Shown: positions 8,486 to 17,023 of the stretch, piece by piece
Numbering within the stretch: position 1 is the first letter of the stretch
Layout: each line of letters opens with the position of its first letter
Program-made: the position numbers and the translations under genes
DNA from: Acidimicrobiia bacterium
GTDB lineage: Bacteria; Actinomycetota; Acidimicrobiia; Spongiisociales; ZC4RG35
Assembly: GCA_025937235.1 (NCBI GenBank)
Contig: JAICRU010000009.1
Location: 1 to 56,470 of the forward strand
Direction of reading: 5' to 3'
DNA length: 56,470 nucleotides
The notes under the pieces: generated by a model
The model's database searches: none
The model's input: only the letters and a program-made list of their open reading frames with translations
Told to the model about the DNA's origin: nothing

Positions 8486-9270
8486 GCTCCCTCGTGGTGG
8501 AAGCGAGGGGCGTCGGCAAGACGTTCGGAACCGGAGACGGACAGATCGAGGCCCTTCGTGGCATCGACCTCCAGATCGACCAGGGCGACTTCATATCGCT
8601 GATCGGGCCATCGGGGTGTGGCAAGTCGACTCTGCTTCGTCTCATCGGTGACCTGGTCGGCCCGACCACCGGGACCCTGGTGGTGAACGGGAAGACTCCC
8701 GGGCAGGCACGCCTCGACCGTGACTACGGGATCGTCTTCCAGTCGGCCACCCTGCTCGACTGGCGTAGTGTCCAGAAGAACGTCGAGTTGCCGCTCGAGA
8801 TCATGGACTTCCCCTCAGAGGAGCGCTCCACCCGGGCCACCGAGATGCTCGATCTGGTCCAGCTCGCGGCCTTCGCCGACCACTTTCCATGGCAGCTTTC
8901 CGGGGGAATGCAACAGAGAGTGGCGATCGCACGTGCTCTCGCCTTCCGACCCTCGCTCCTGCTCATGGACGAGCCGTTTGGCGCCCTCGACGAGATGACA
9001 CGGGAGGCGATGCAGCAGGAGGTGTTACGGCTATGGGGGGAAACCGGCACCAGTGTCGTGTTCGTCACCCATTCCATCCCCGAAGCGGTGTTCCTCTCCA
9101 CCCGCGTCGTCGTGATGTCCCCCCGGCCCGGGCGGATCAGCGACGAGATCATCGTCGACCTCCCTCGCCGACGTGACCAGGACACCCGTGAGCAGTCGAA
9201 ATACTTCGACCTCGTTATCGAGGTCAGGGAAGCGTTGCGCAAAGGCGAAGCGGGAGGAGCTGCCACGTGA
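8482..9270 (+). CDS. ABC transporter ATP-binding protein (SsuB/TauB type)
   Basis: 262 residues from the GTG at 8482, which overlaps the permease stop by four bases; the frame is open further upstream but lies within the permease gene. Walker A is GPSGCGKST, the Q-loop is IVFQSATLLDW, the signature is LSGGMQQRVAIARAL, Walker B is LLLMDEPFGALD, and the switch His is in FVTHSIPEAVFLSTRVVVM. These are typical of nitrate/sulfonate/taurine/pyrimidine importers. It should energise both flanking permeases. Confidence 0.92.
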   Translation: MSSLVVEARGVGKTFGTGDGQIEALRGIDLQIDQGDFISLIGPSGCGKSTLLRLIGDLVGPTTGTLVVNGKTPGQARLDRDYGIVFQSATLLDWRSVQKNVELPLEIMDFPSEERSTRATEMLDLVQLAAFADHFPWQLSGGMQQRVAIARALAFRPSLLLMDEPFGALDEMTREAMQQEVLRLWGETGTSVVFVTHSIPEAVFLSTRVVVMSPRPGRISDEIIVDLPRRRDQDTREQSKYFDLVIEVREALRKGEAGGAAT

Positions 9271-10136
9271 CCGAACGTGACGACCTGATACGGGAGACAG
9301 CCGAGACCGACCTGTTCGCCTCATTCGAGGGAGATCTCCCTGCTAGCGGTCGGAGATCCTCGCCGGTGCGGCTGCTCCGCCGATACCTCCCCGCTGTCAT
9401 CGCCTTCCTGGCGGTGATACTGATCTGGGAGGGCCTGACCCGGCTTCTAGGTGTGGAGTCGTTCGTCCTATCCAAACCGAGTGAGATCCTGACCAGCTTC
9501 ACCGAGACGTTCGGGACCATCTGGGGCGCAGGGCTGCGGACCCTGTACGAGGCCACTGCGGGCTTCGTCATCGGAACCACCCTCGCCATTGCCACCTCTC
9601 TCGCCGCGGCAAGGTGGGTTGGGTTTCGAGAGGGGATGCTGCCCATCGCCATCGCCCTGAACGCGACCCCGATCGCAGCGCTGGCCCCCATCTTCAACAG
9701 CTGGTTCGGTCTGACCAACCCCTTCTCCAAGATGGCGGTGGTGGCGGTGGTCGTGTACTTCCCCGTGATGATCAACACCACCCGGGGTCTGCTCGAGGTG
9801 GACCCTGCCGAGCTGGAGTTGATGCGCTCCATCGCCGCCACTCCGGCCGAGGTCACCAGACGGATACGCATCCCGCGGGCATTGCCTTACTTCTTCTCTT
9901 CGATCAAGGTGGCCTCGGTGCTGTCCCTGATCGCCGCCATCATCTCCGAGTACTTCGGCGGCCCTCAAGATGTGCTGGGCCAGTACATCGTGAACCGCGC
10001 CCAGCTGTTCCAGTTTCCCGACGCCTGGGCGGCGATCCTGGTGGCATCGATTCTCGGTGTGACCTTCTACCTGCTCATCCTGGTGGCAGAGCGCCGGCTC
10101 ATGCCGTGGCATGTCGCGTTCCGCTCGAGCGACTAG
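9267..10136 (+). CDS. second ABC transporter permease
   Basis: 289 residues, same permease family as the product at 7640 but clearly diverged. A 40-residue polar N-terminus precedes six or so helices, and the coupling loop reads ELMRSIAATPAEVTRRIRIPRALPYFFSSIKVA. It starts on the GTGA overlap with the ATPase gene. Having two distinct permeases with one ATPase suggests a heterodimeric membrane core. Residues 20-30 (ASFEGDLPASGRR) are disordered-looking. Confidence 0.88.
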   Translation: MTERDDLIRETAETDLFASFEGDLPASGRRSSPVRLLRRYLPAVIAFLAVILIWEGLTRLLGVESFVLSKPSEILTSFTETFGTIWGAGLRTLYEATAGFVIGTTLAIATSLAAARWVGFREGMLPIAIALNATPIAALAPIFNSWFGLTNPFSKMAVVAVVVYFPVMINTTRGLLEVDPAELELMRSIAATPAEVTRRIRIPRALPYFFSSIKVASVLSLIAAIISEYFGGPQDVLGQYIVNRAQLFQFPDAWAAILVASILGVTFYLLILVAERRLMPWHVAFRSSD

Positions 10137-10212
10137 CCCACGACCGATTGCCGCGGGCAGGTCCCATCGACGGCCGATATCGTGACCCTCAATCTGGATC
10201 AGGAGGAAGCAG

Positions 10213-11361
10213 ATGAACACGAGCAGATGGCGGCGTGGTCTCTTGTGGCTGCCGGTCTTCGCCCTCGTCCTGGCGGCGTGTGGAGACACCGATGGCGGCG
10301 ATGATGGCGAAGGCGGCGGCGATGGAACCGCGGCTCCGGCCGAGTGCACCGAGCCCGACCCGGTGCGGCTCCAACTGCAGTGGTTCGCCCAGTCCCAGTT
10401 CGCCGGGTACTACGTGGCGCGGGACAACGGGTTCTACGAGGAGCAGTGTCTTGAGGTGGAGATCCTGGAGGGCGCGGTCGAGATCGTCCCCCAGCAGGTC
10501 CTGGCCACCGGGGGGGCGGAGTTCGGCATCGCCTGGGTGCCCAAGGCACTCGTCTCCAGGGAGGGGGGCGCCGACATCATCAACATCGCCCAGGTATTCG
10601 AGCGATCCGGGACCCTTCAGGTCTCCTGGGCCGACTCCGGCATCGAGACGCCGGCCGACTGGGAGGGCAAGAAAGTGGGGAACTGGGGTTTCGGCAACGA
10701 GTACGAGGTACTCGCCGCCATCGAGAAATTCGATGTCGAGGTCGGCGAGCTGGTCGCTCAGGACTTCACGATGAACGCCCTCCTCACCGATGAGATCGAC
10801 GCAGCCGAGGCGATGATCTACAACGAGTACGCCCAGGTGCTGGAGGCGGTCAACCCGGACACGGGGGAGTTGTATCAGCCCGAGGACCTCAGTGTCATCG
10901 ACTACAACGACGAGTCCGTCGCGACCGCCATGCTCCAGGACGGGCTGTGGGTGAACGCGGACTGGATCGCCGAGGAGGGCAACGAGGAGATCGCCACCAG
11001 GTTTCTCACCGCCACCTTCCAGGGCTGGATCCATTGCCTCGACGCCTTCGACGAATGTGTCGAGGTGGTCTTGAACAACGGCTCCACCCTTGGCCAAAGC
11101 CACCAGGAATGGCAGCTCAACGAGATCCTGGGCCTGATCTTCCCCGCCAGCAACGGCATCGGGGTCATGAACGAGGAGCTCTGGGATCAGACCGTCGCCA
11201 TCGCCAACGAGCAGGTGGTCGAGCTGCAGGGCGTGGAGATCACCGATGATGTGTACCGGACCGATCTGGCCCAGGCCGCAGTCGACGCACTGGGTGACGC
11301 CGACGTCACCGGTGACGGCTACGAGCGCCGGGAAATCGAGCTCCAGGAGGGTGGAAGCTAG
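10213..11361 (+). CDS. ABC substrate-binding lipoprotein (NMT1/THI5-like)
   Basis: 382 residues with a lipoprotein signal ending LVLAACG (lipid Cys23), an acidic linker and an NMT1/SsuA-like domain. The family opening is present: LQLQWFAQSQFAGYYVARDNGFYEEQCLEV with the central QWFAQSQFAGYYVA phrase, later WEGKKVGNWGFGNEYE. Relatives bind hydroxymethylpyrimidine, riboflavin or nucleobase-like ligands. A strong ribosome site (aggagg) precedes the ATG. It sits between the importer's membrane genes and two pyrimidine-ring catabolic genes, so a dihydropyrimidine, hydantoin or pyrimidine ligand is likely but not proved. Confidence 0.85.
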   Translation: MNTSRWRRGLLWLPVFALVLAACGDTDGGDDGEGGGDGTAAPAECTEPDPVRLQLQWFAQSQFAGYYVARDNGFYEEQCLEVEILEGAVEIVPQQVLATGGAEFGIAWVPKALVSREGGADIINIAQVFERSGTLQVSWADSGIETPADWEGKKVGNWGFGNEYEVLAAIEKFDVEVGELVAQDFTMNALLTDEIDAAEAMIYNEYAQVLEAVNPDTGELYQPEDLSVIDYNDESVATAMLQDGLWVNADWIAEEGNEEIATRFLTATFQGWIHCLDAFDECVEVVLNNGSTLGQSHQEWQLNEILGLIFPASNGIGVMNEELWDQTVAIANEQVVELQGVEITDDVYRTDLAQAAVDALGDADVTGDGYERREIELQEGGS

Positions 11362-11402
11362 AGGCTCTGTGGACCTGATTCGGGCGCCACAGCCAAATTG
11401 GG

Positions 11403-11432
11403 TTCACAGAACCTCCGCTACCTTTCACAGAA
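11403..11432 (+). promoter_or_regulatory. direct-repeat candidate operator
   Basis: Two exact copies of TTCACAGAA begin at 11403 and 11424, 21 bases apart (two helical turns), just upstream of the beta-ureidopropionase ribosome site. A near-match in inverted orientation, TCTGTGGA, lies near 11366. The arrangement looks like a regulator binding site; the regulator is not in view. Confidence 0.35.
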
Positions 11433-11447
11433 GTCAAGGGAGGTCAT

Positions 11448-12290
11448 ATGCCCAACATCGTCAGGGCCGCCATCGTCCAGACCGAGTGGACCGGCGACAA
11501 AGACACGATGATCAAGAAGAACGCCGATTACGCCCGTGAGGCGGCCAAACAGGGCGCCCAGGTCATGTGCTTCCAGGAGTTGTTCTATGGCCCCTACTTC
11601 TGCCAGGTGCAGGAGAACGAGCACTTCGAATACGCCGAGCCCATTCCCGACGGTCCAACCACCAGGCTGATGCGGGACCTTGCTCGGGAGACCGGGATGG
11701 TTCTGGTGGTCCCCATCTTCGAGATGGAGCAGGAAGGCTTCTACTACAACACCGCAGCAGTGATCGATGCCGACGGCTCGTACCTAGGCAAATATCGCAA
11801 GACCCATATCCCGCACGTCAAGGGGTTCTGGGAGAAGTTCTACTTCCGCCCCGGCAACACGGGGTACCCCATCTTCGACACCGCGGTGGGCCGCATCGGG
11901 GTGTACATCTGCTACGACCGCCATTTTCCCGAGGGGTGGCGGGCCTTGGGGCTGAACGGGGCCAGGATCGTGTTCAACCCCTCGGCGACGAGCCGGGGTC
12001 TTTCGATGTATCTGTGGAACCTCGAGCAACCGGCCTCCGCCGTAGCCAACGAGTACTTCATCGGGGCCATCAACCGGGTGGGTAAGGAGCCGTTCGGGGA
12101 CAACGACTTCTACGGGTCGTCCTACTTCGTCGACCCGCGGGGTCAGATGGTCGGCGAGTCGGCCTCGGACACCGATGAGGAGCTGGTGGTCCGGGACCTA
12201 GACCTCGACATGATCGAGGAGGTCCGCCAACAGTGGGCCTTCTATCGGGACCGTCGCCCGGATGCGTATGGCGACCTGGTAGCACCGTAA
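11448..12290 (+). CDS. beta-ureidopropionase / N-carbamoyl amidohydrolase (nitrilase family)
   Basis: 280 residues of the carbon-nitrogen hydrolase superfamily. The catalytic triad is visible: Glu44 in CFQELFYGPY, Lys118 in KYRKTHIP, and Cys155 in YICYDRHFPEGW. The phrases YYNTAAVIDADGSYLGKYRK and KFYFRPGNTGYPIFDT match beta-ureidopropionases, which cleave N-carbamoyl-beta-alanine or N-carbamoyl-beta-aminoisobutyrate to the beta-amino acid, CO2 and ammonia. It follows the importer and is nine bases upstream of the dihydropyrimidinase gene, the order expected for reductive pyrimidine breakdown. An N-carbamoyl-amino-acid amidase in a hydantoin pathway is the alternative. The ribosome site is gggagg. 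Confidence 0.85.
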   Translation: MPNIVRAAIVQTEWTGDKDTMIKKNADYAREAAKQGAQVMCFQELFYGPYFCQVQENEHFEYAEPIPDGPTTRLMRDLARETGMVLVVPIFEMEQEGFYYNTAAVIDADGSYLGKYRKTHIPHVKGFWEKFYFRPGNTGYPIFDTAVGRIGVYICYDRHFPEGWRALGLNGARIVFNPSATSRGLSMYLWNLEQPASAVANEYFIGAINRVGKEPFGDNDFYGSSYFVDPRGQMVGESASDTDEELVVRDLDLDMIEEVRQQWAFYRDRRPDAYGDLVAP

Positions 12291-12299
12291 GGAGGAGGG

Positions 12300-13721
12300 A
12301 TGGCAAGGACCGTCATCAAGGGGGGAACCGTCGTCACTTCGACCGAGCACAGCGTGGCCGACGTCCTGGTCGACGGGGAGAAGGTGGCGGCGCTGGCCGC
12401 GCCCGGCGCCCACGACTGGGAGAGTGGGGCGGACAAGGTGATCGATGCCGACAGGCGTTATGTCATCCCCGGTGGGATCGACGTCCACACCCACATGGAG
12501 CTCCCGTTCGGCGGGACCTTCGCAGCAGACACCTTCGAGACCGGGACCAGGGCCGCGGCCTGGGGCGGTACCACGACGATCATCGACTTCGCCGTCCAGA
12601 CCAAGGGCCAGAACCTGATGGATGGCTTCGAATCGTGGATGGCCAAGGCGGACGGCAAATGCGCCATCGACTACGGGTTCCATCTCATCGTCGGTGACGT
12701 CACCGACCAGTCGCTGAAGGAGATGGACATCGCTATCGACGAGGGTGTCACCTCGTTCAAGATGTTCATGGCCTATCCGGGCGTCTTCTACTCGACCGAT
12801 GGTGAGATCTTCCGGGCGATGCAGAAGGCGGCCGAGAACGGCTCGACCATCATGATGCATGCCGAGAATGGGATCGCCATCGATGTCCTCGTCGCCCAGG
12901 CCCTGGAGCGGGGAGAGACCGACCCGATCAACCACGGCCTGACCAGGCCATCGATCCTCGAAGGCGAGGCCACCCATCGCGCCATCAAGCTGGCCGAACT
13001 GGCCGGCTGCCCGCTCTACATCGTCCACATGTCGGCGGCAGAGGCTCTCTTCGAGCTGGCCAACGCGCGTGACGAGGGGCTGAACGCTTTCGGGGAGACC
13101 TGTCCCCAGTACCTGTTCCTCTCTCTCGACGACCTCGGGAACGGATTCGAGGGCGCCAAGTACGTCTGCTCTCCACCGATGCGGGACCGGGCCGAAGAGC
13201 ATCAGGAGGCGTTGTGGCAGGGTTTGGCCACCAACGACCTCCAGGTCGTCTCCACCGACCATTGCCCGTTCTGCTGGGGCGATCATCCCCAATTCGGGAC
13301 CCAGAAGCAGTTGGGTCGGGACTCTTTCGCCCAGATCCCCAATGGCCTGCCCGGGGTGGAGCATCGAATGGAGCTGATCTATCACGGTGGAGTCCACGAG
13401 GGCCGGCTCGGGCTCAACCGGTTCGTCGAGGTCACCTCGACCACACCGGCCAAGATGTTCGGGCTCTACCCGCAGAAGGGCACCATCGCGGTCGGTTCCG
13501 ATGCCGACATCGTCGTGTTCGACCCCGATGCCGATCACGTCCTCTCCGCCGAGACCCATCACATGTGGGTCGATTACTCGTGCTATGAGGGGATGGAGAT
13601 CACCGGAAAGGTGGAGACGGTGCTCAGCCGGGGCCGGACCATCATCGAGAACGACACATATCGGGGCTCACCGGGCGACGGCAGCTATCTCCGTCGAGGG
13701 ACCAACCAGTGCCTGATCTAG
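12300..13721 (+). CDS. hydA: dihydropyrimidinase / hydantoinase
   Basis: 473 residues of the cyclic amidohydrolase family that opens dihydrouracil, dihydrothymine or hydantoins to N-carbamoyl amino acids. The full binuclear zinc site is present: His63 and His65 in DVHTHMEL, the carboxylated Lys154 in SFKMFMAYPG, His187 in MMHAENG, His243 in YIVHMSAAEA and Asp320 in STDHCPF. The spacing equals that of characterised dihydropyrimidinases. It is preceded by the ribosome site aaggagg, nine bases after the beta-ureidopropionase gene. Product and substrate are shared between the two enzymes. Confidence 0.92.
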   Translation: MARTVIKGGTVVTSTEHSVADVLVDGEKVAALAAPGAHDWESGADKVIDADRRYVIPGGIDVHTHMELPFGGTFAADTFETGTRAAAWGGTTTIIDFAVQTKGQNLMDGFESWMAKADGKCAIDYGFHLIVGDVTDQSLKEMDIAIDEGVTSFKMFMAYPGVFYSTDGEIFRAMQKAAENGSTIMMHAENGIAIDVLVAQALERGETDPINHGLTRPSILEGEATHRAIKLAELAGCPLYIVHMSAAEALFELANARDEGLNAFGETCPQYLFLSLDDLGNGFEGAKYVCSPPMRDRAEEHQEALWQGLATNDLQVVSTDHCPFCWGDHPQFGTQKQLGRDSFAQIPNGLPGVEHRMELIYHGGVHEGRLGLNRFVEVTSTTPAKMFGLYPQKGTIAVGSDADIVVFDPDADHVLSAETHHMWVDYSCYEGMEITGKVETVLSRGRTIIENDTYRGSPGDGSYLRRGTNQCLI

Positions 13722-13735
13722 GTCGTTGCCGTCGG

Positions 13736-13750
13736 CGAGCCGAGGGCTCG
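13736..13750. terminator. weak stem-loop between convergent genes
   Basis: CGAGCC-GAG-GGCTCG forms a 6-bp GC-rich stem with a 3-base loop in the short gap between hydA and the convergent CPBP gene. No T-run follows on either strand, so any termination role is tentative. Confidence 0.3.
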
Positions 13751-13759
13751 GGGTAGGGC

Positions 13760-14473
13760 TCAGTCGACCGCGAGTGCCGGCTTGACCGTCGGGGTAGCGG
13801 CCCAGCGGGCGAAGATGGCGAGGGTCATGTTGACGCCGGCGTGCACCGCCACCGGTACCCATATCGATCCGGTCTCGATCCGAAGCCAGACCAGGAAGGC
13901 TCCGGCGGCGGTGGTGGCAACCACGGTGATGGCCACGTGGAGGAATCGGGCCATGCTGCGTCTGTCGTTGGCATGAGCTTGATCCAGAGCAGGGCCGACG
14001 TGCCATAGCCCGAACAGCACGGCTCCTCCCCACAGGGCCAGCGGCTCGGGATAGAGAGCGATCAATGCCGCATGAAGGACCCCGCGGAACACAGCCTCTT
14101 CGATGACGACGGTGATCAGCGGGATCCGGACCAGGATGTGGGCTGCGGCGGCCCGAGTGGACATCAATCCCATACGGGGGTCGGCTAGATGGCCGCGTAG
14201 TTGGGGCCGGTTCATCATCACCACTCCTACCGTGGACATAGCCACCAGGGTTGCCGATCCCCAGGACGCGAGGAGCCCGCCGTCGGGGCCGGCCAGACCG
14301 ATCGTCGTCGGGCCGAACCAGACCGCTGCAACCCCCACCATCGCCGTCCCCACCGAGCTAGTGGCGAGCGGCGCCCATGTGGGACGGAATCGGATCGGCA
14401 ACAGCAGGTAGACCAGGGTTTGGAACCCGACCGCGTAGATGATCAGGGGGACGGCGGTGGTGAGTAATGACAT
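13760..14473 (-). CDS. CPBP-family intramembrane metalloprotease
   Basis: 237 residues, about seven membrane helices. The CPBP (Abi/CAAX protease) motifs are in order in the C-terminal half: EEAVFRGVLHA, then FGLWHVGPALDQ, then PVAVHAGVNM. Glu-Glu-x3-Arg and the two His residues are the predicted metal ligands. Family members cleave or protect membrane proteins; prokaryotic roles are mostly unknown. It converges on hydA and has no obvious partner. A poorly conserved, strongly hydrophobic N-terminal third is usual for the family. Confidence 0.85.
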   Translation of the reverse strand: MSLLTTAVPLIIYAVGFQTLVYLLLPIRFRPTWAPLATSSVGTAMVGVAAVWFGPTTIGLAGPDGGLLASWGSATLVAMSTVGVVMMNRPQLRGHLADPRMGLMSTRAAAAHILVRIPLITVVIEEAVFRGVLHAALIALYPEPLALWGGAVLFGLWHVGPALDQAHANDRRSMARFLHVAITVVATTAAGAFLVWLRIETGSIWVPVAVHAGVNMTLAIFARWAATPTVKPALAVD

Positions 14474-14561
14474 AGTTCGAGGGATCAGAGGGCCGACGCA
14501 AGGGGGGTCTGCCGATCACCCTGCCACCGTATCGGTTTACCAGGCCTAAAGGAGGAGGGGG

Positions 14562-15422
14562 TTACTGAGCTGAGAACGTGTCGCAACTGCTCGGGGTGCC
14601 CGTGTCGAATCCCTGCTTCAACCACTGAAAGCGCTGCTCGGAGCTTCCGTGCGTCCATGACTCCGGATTCACCTGGCCAGAGGTCTGGCTCTGGATGGCA
14701 TCGTCACCGACCGCAGCGGCGGCGTCGAGGGCTTCCTGGAGGTCGCCGTCCTCGAGGACGGCAGCCGAGGAGCCGGTGCGAAGCGTAGACAGCCAGACCC
14801 CCGCGAAGCAGTCGGCCTGAAGCTCGAGGGCGATGCTCGCTTGGTTGTCGCCGGGCTGCACGTTCTGTGTTATCTCGAGCACGTGCTGGACGTGGTGCCC
14901 GACCTCATGGGCAAGTATGTAGGCCTGGGCGGTGTCACCGGCCGCCCCGAACCTCCGCTGCAGCTCTCCGAGGAAGTCGAGATCCATGTAAACGAGCTCG
15001 TCGGCGGGGCAGTAGTGGGGACCGACTTGAGCCTGGGCGCCGCCGCACCCGGAGCTGGTGAGCCCCTCGAACAGGACCAGGTTGGTGGGCCGATACTCGA
15101 GCCCGGCATCCTCGAATATTCCCACCCACATCGCTTGTGTGTCCTGGAGCACCTCTTCGAGGAAAGCGCCCAGATCTGTCTCCGGATCGGCGTTGGGATC
15201 GATGGTCCCGGATTCGGGTGATACCGGGCTGGCGGGCTGTAGCACATCGGTCAGGGCCCCGGGATCGCCACCGCCGAACAGCGTCAGGAGCAGCACGATG
15301 ATGGCCCCAATGGCACCGCCACCTATGCCCACGGTGCGGATCCCCGGACCGACGCCACCGCCGGATCCGCGTCTATCTATCACCTGCCCGGGCCCGGTCG
15401 CCTCTCTCTTGAACTTGACCAC
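14562..15422 (-). CDS. YpfJ-type neutral zinc metallopeptidase
   Basis: 286 residues from the GTG at 15422. It has the short N-terminal motif KFKREATGPGQVIDRRG seen in this family, one membrane helix (about 34-52), a polar linker, and the peptidase domain with HEVGHHVQHVLE (HExxH) and a downstream LELQADCFAGVW, which supplies a further zinc ligand. CGGAQAQVGPHYCPAD is another family marker. The start is supported by a SigF-like -10 ten bases upstream, consistent with a leaderless message. Substrates are unknown; the domain should face outside the membrane. Confidence 0.85.
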   Translation of the reverse strand: MVKFKREATGPGQVIDRRGSGGGVGPGIRTVGIGGGAIGAIIVLLLTLFGGGDPGALTDVLQPASPVSPESGTIDPNADPETDLGAFLEEVLQDTQAMWVGIFEDAGLEYRPTNLVLFEGLTSSGCGGAQAQVGPHYCPADELVYMDLDFLGELQRRFGAAGDTAQAYILAHEVGHHVQHVLEITQNVQPGDNQASIALELQADCFAGVWLSTLRTGSSAAVLEDGDLQEALDAAAAVGDDAIQSQTSGQVNPESWTHGSSEQRFQWLKQGFDTGTPSSCDTFSAQ

Positions 15423-15431
15423 GGCGACAAC

Positions 15432-15457
15432 ATACCCACTGTCGTCGTTGGCCAACC
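15432..15457 (-). promoter_or_regulatory. candidate SigB/SigF-type promoter
   Basis: Reading the minus strand, GGTTG (15457-15453), 15 bases, then GGGTAT (15437-15432). This is one mismatch from the group-3 sigma pattern GGTTT-N15-GGGTAT found ahead of the sigma operon at 26554. Transcription would begin close to the GTG at 15422, giving a leaderless message for the zinc peptidase. Confidence 0.4.
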
Positions 15458-15473
15458 CGCCTACGATTGGCTC

Positions 15474-16967
15474 ATGAAGCAGATCCAGCATTGGATCGAT
15501 GGAGGGCTCACCGGCGGGTCGTCCGATCGGGTCGGCCCGGTTTTCAACCCCGCCACCGGAGAGCAGACCGGCGAAGTCGTGCTCGGCTCGACGGCCGACG
15601 TGGATCGTGCCGTTCGCACCGCCCGGGATGCATTCGAGACCTGGCGGTTCTCATCACTCACTCAGCGTCAAAACGTGATGTTCGCCTTCCGTGAGTTGGT
15701 CGCCGGGCGGAGAATGGATTTCGCCAGGTTGCTGACCGCGGAGCACGGGAAGACCATCGACGATGCGATGGGGGAAGTGCAACGCGGTCTCGAAGTCGTC
15801 GAGTTCGCCTGCAACATCGCGCACGTGCTCAAGGGCGACTTCTCGGAGCAGGTCTCGACGGGGGTGGACACCTACACCATCCGGCAACCGCTCGGCGTCG
15901 TGGCCGGCATCACCCCCTTCAACTTCCCGGCCATGGTCCCGATGTGGATGTACCCGCTGGCCATAGCTTGCGGCAACACCTTCGTTCTCAAGCCATCCGA
16001 GAAGGACCCCTCGGCTTCGCTGCTCGCAGCCGAGCTATTGGCCGAGGCTGGGCTGCCAGATGGGGTGTTCAACGTGATTCACGGTGACAAGGAGGCCGTC
16101 GACGCCCTCCTCGAACATCCGCTGGTGGCAGCCGTCTCATTCGTGGGATCCACTCCGATCGCCCGTTACATCTATGAGACCGGGACCCGGAATGGGAAGC
16201 GCGTCCAGGCGCTGGGCGGGGCCAAGAATCACATGATCGTCCTCCCCGACGCGGACATGGATCTCGCCGCCGATGCCGCGGTGTCTGCGGGCTACGGCTC
16301 GGCGGGAGAACGATGCATGGCCATCTCGGCGGTGGTCGCCGTGGGCGACGCCGGGGACTCACTGGTCGACGGGGTGAAGACGAGGATCGGGAAGCTCAAG
16401 GTGGGGCCGGGCGACGAGACCGGCGTGGAGATGGGCCCGCTGGTGACCCGGCAACATCTGGAGAAGGTGCGTGGTTATGTGGACGCGGGCGAAGAGTCGG
16501 GCGCCCTCCTCGTGTCTGACGGGCGCGACTTGGTGGTGGAGGGACACGAGAACGGCTTCTTCCTCGGGCCGACGCTCCTGGATCACGTGACCACCGACAT
16601 GTCCGTGTACACCGACGAGATCTTCGGGCCGGTGCTCTCGACCGTTCGCATGGAGCACTACGAAGAGGCGATCAGGCTGATCAATGAGAATCCCTACGGC
16701 AACGGGACCGCGGTGTTCACGAATGACGGGGGCGCGGCCCGCAAGTTCCAGGCAGAGGTCGAGGTGGGCATGGTCGGGATCAATGTCCCGATCCCCGTCC
16801 CGCTCTCCTTCTACAGCTTCGGGGGCTGGAAGGATTCCATCTTTGGCAGCCACGCCATCTATGGGCCCGAGGGGGTCCACTTCTACACCCGGCAGAAAGT
16901 GGTCATCTCCCGTTGGGCCGACCCGATCCATCGCGGTGTCGACCTCGGCTTCCCCACCCACGGGTGA
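15474..16967 (+). CDS. mmsA: CoA-acylating methylmalonate-semialdehyde dehydrogenase
   Basis: 497 residues. This aldehyde dehydrogenase oxidises malonate or methylmalonate semialdehyde to acetyl- or propionyl-CoA with NAD+ and CoA. The catalytic Cys281 lies in SAGERCMAIS. The general-base Glu of ordinary aldehyde dehydrogenases is replaced, as expected, in ALGGAKNHM. Other markers are GITPFNFPAMVPMWMYP and the C-terminal GPEGVHFYTRQKVV. It would dispose of beta-alanine or beta-aminoisobutyrate carbon from pyrimidine breakdown after transamination, but also serves valine and inositol pathways. TACGAT (15462-15467) six bases before the ATG with no ribosome site suggests leaderless expression. 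Confidence 0.93.
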   Translation: MKQIQHWIDGGLTGGSSDRVGPVFNPATGEQTGEVVLGSTADVDRAVRTARDAFETWRFSSLTQRQNVMFAFRELVAGRRMDFARLLTAEHGKTIDDAMGEVQRGLEVVEFACNIAHVLKGDFSEQVSTGVDTYTIRQPLGVVAGITPFNFPAMVPMWMYPLAIACGNTFVLKPSEKDPSASLLAAELLAEAGLPDGVFNVIHGDKEAVDALLEHPLVAAVSFVGSTPIARYIYETGTRNGKRVQALGGAKNHMIVLPDADMDLAADAAVSAGYGSAGERCMAISAVVAVGDAGDSLVDGVKTRIGKLKVGPGDETGVEMGPLVTRQHLEKVRGYVDAGEESGALLVSDGRDLVVEGHENGFFLGPTLLDHVTTDMSVYTDEIFGPVLSTVRMEHYEEAIRLINENPYGNGTAVFTNDGGAARKFQAEVEVGMVGINVPIPVPLSFYSFGGWKDSIFGSHAIYGPEGVHFYTRQKVVISRWADPIHRGVDLGFPTHG

Positions 16968-17023
16968 GCAGAGGATCGGGTCGTGCCGGCAACCGTGAGT
17001 ACGCGGCGACACGTTCCAGGTCG

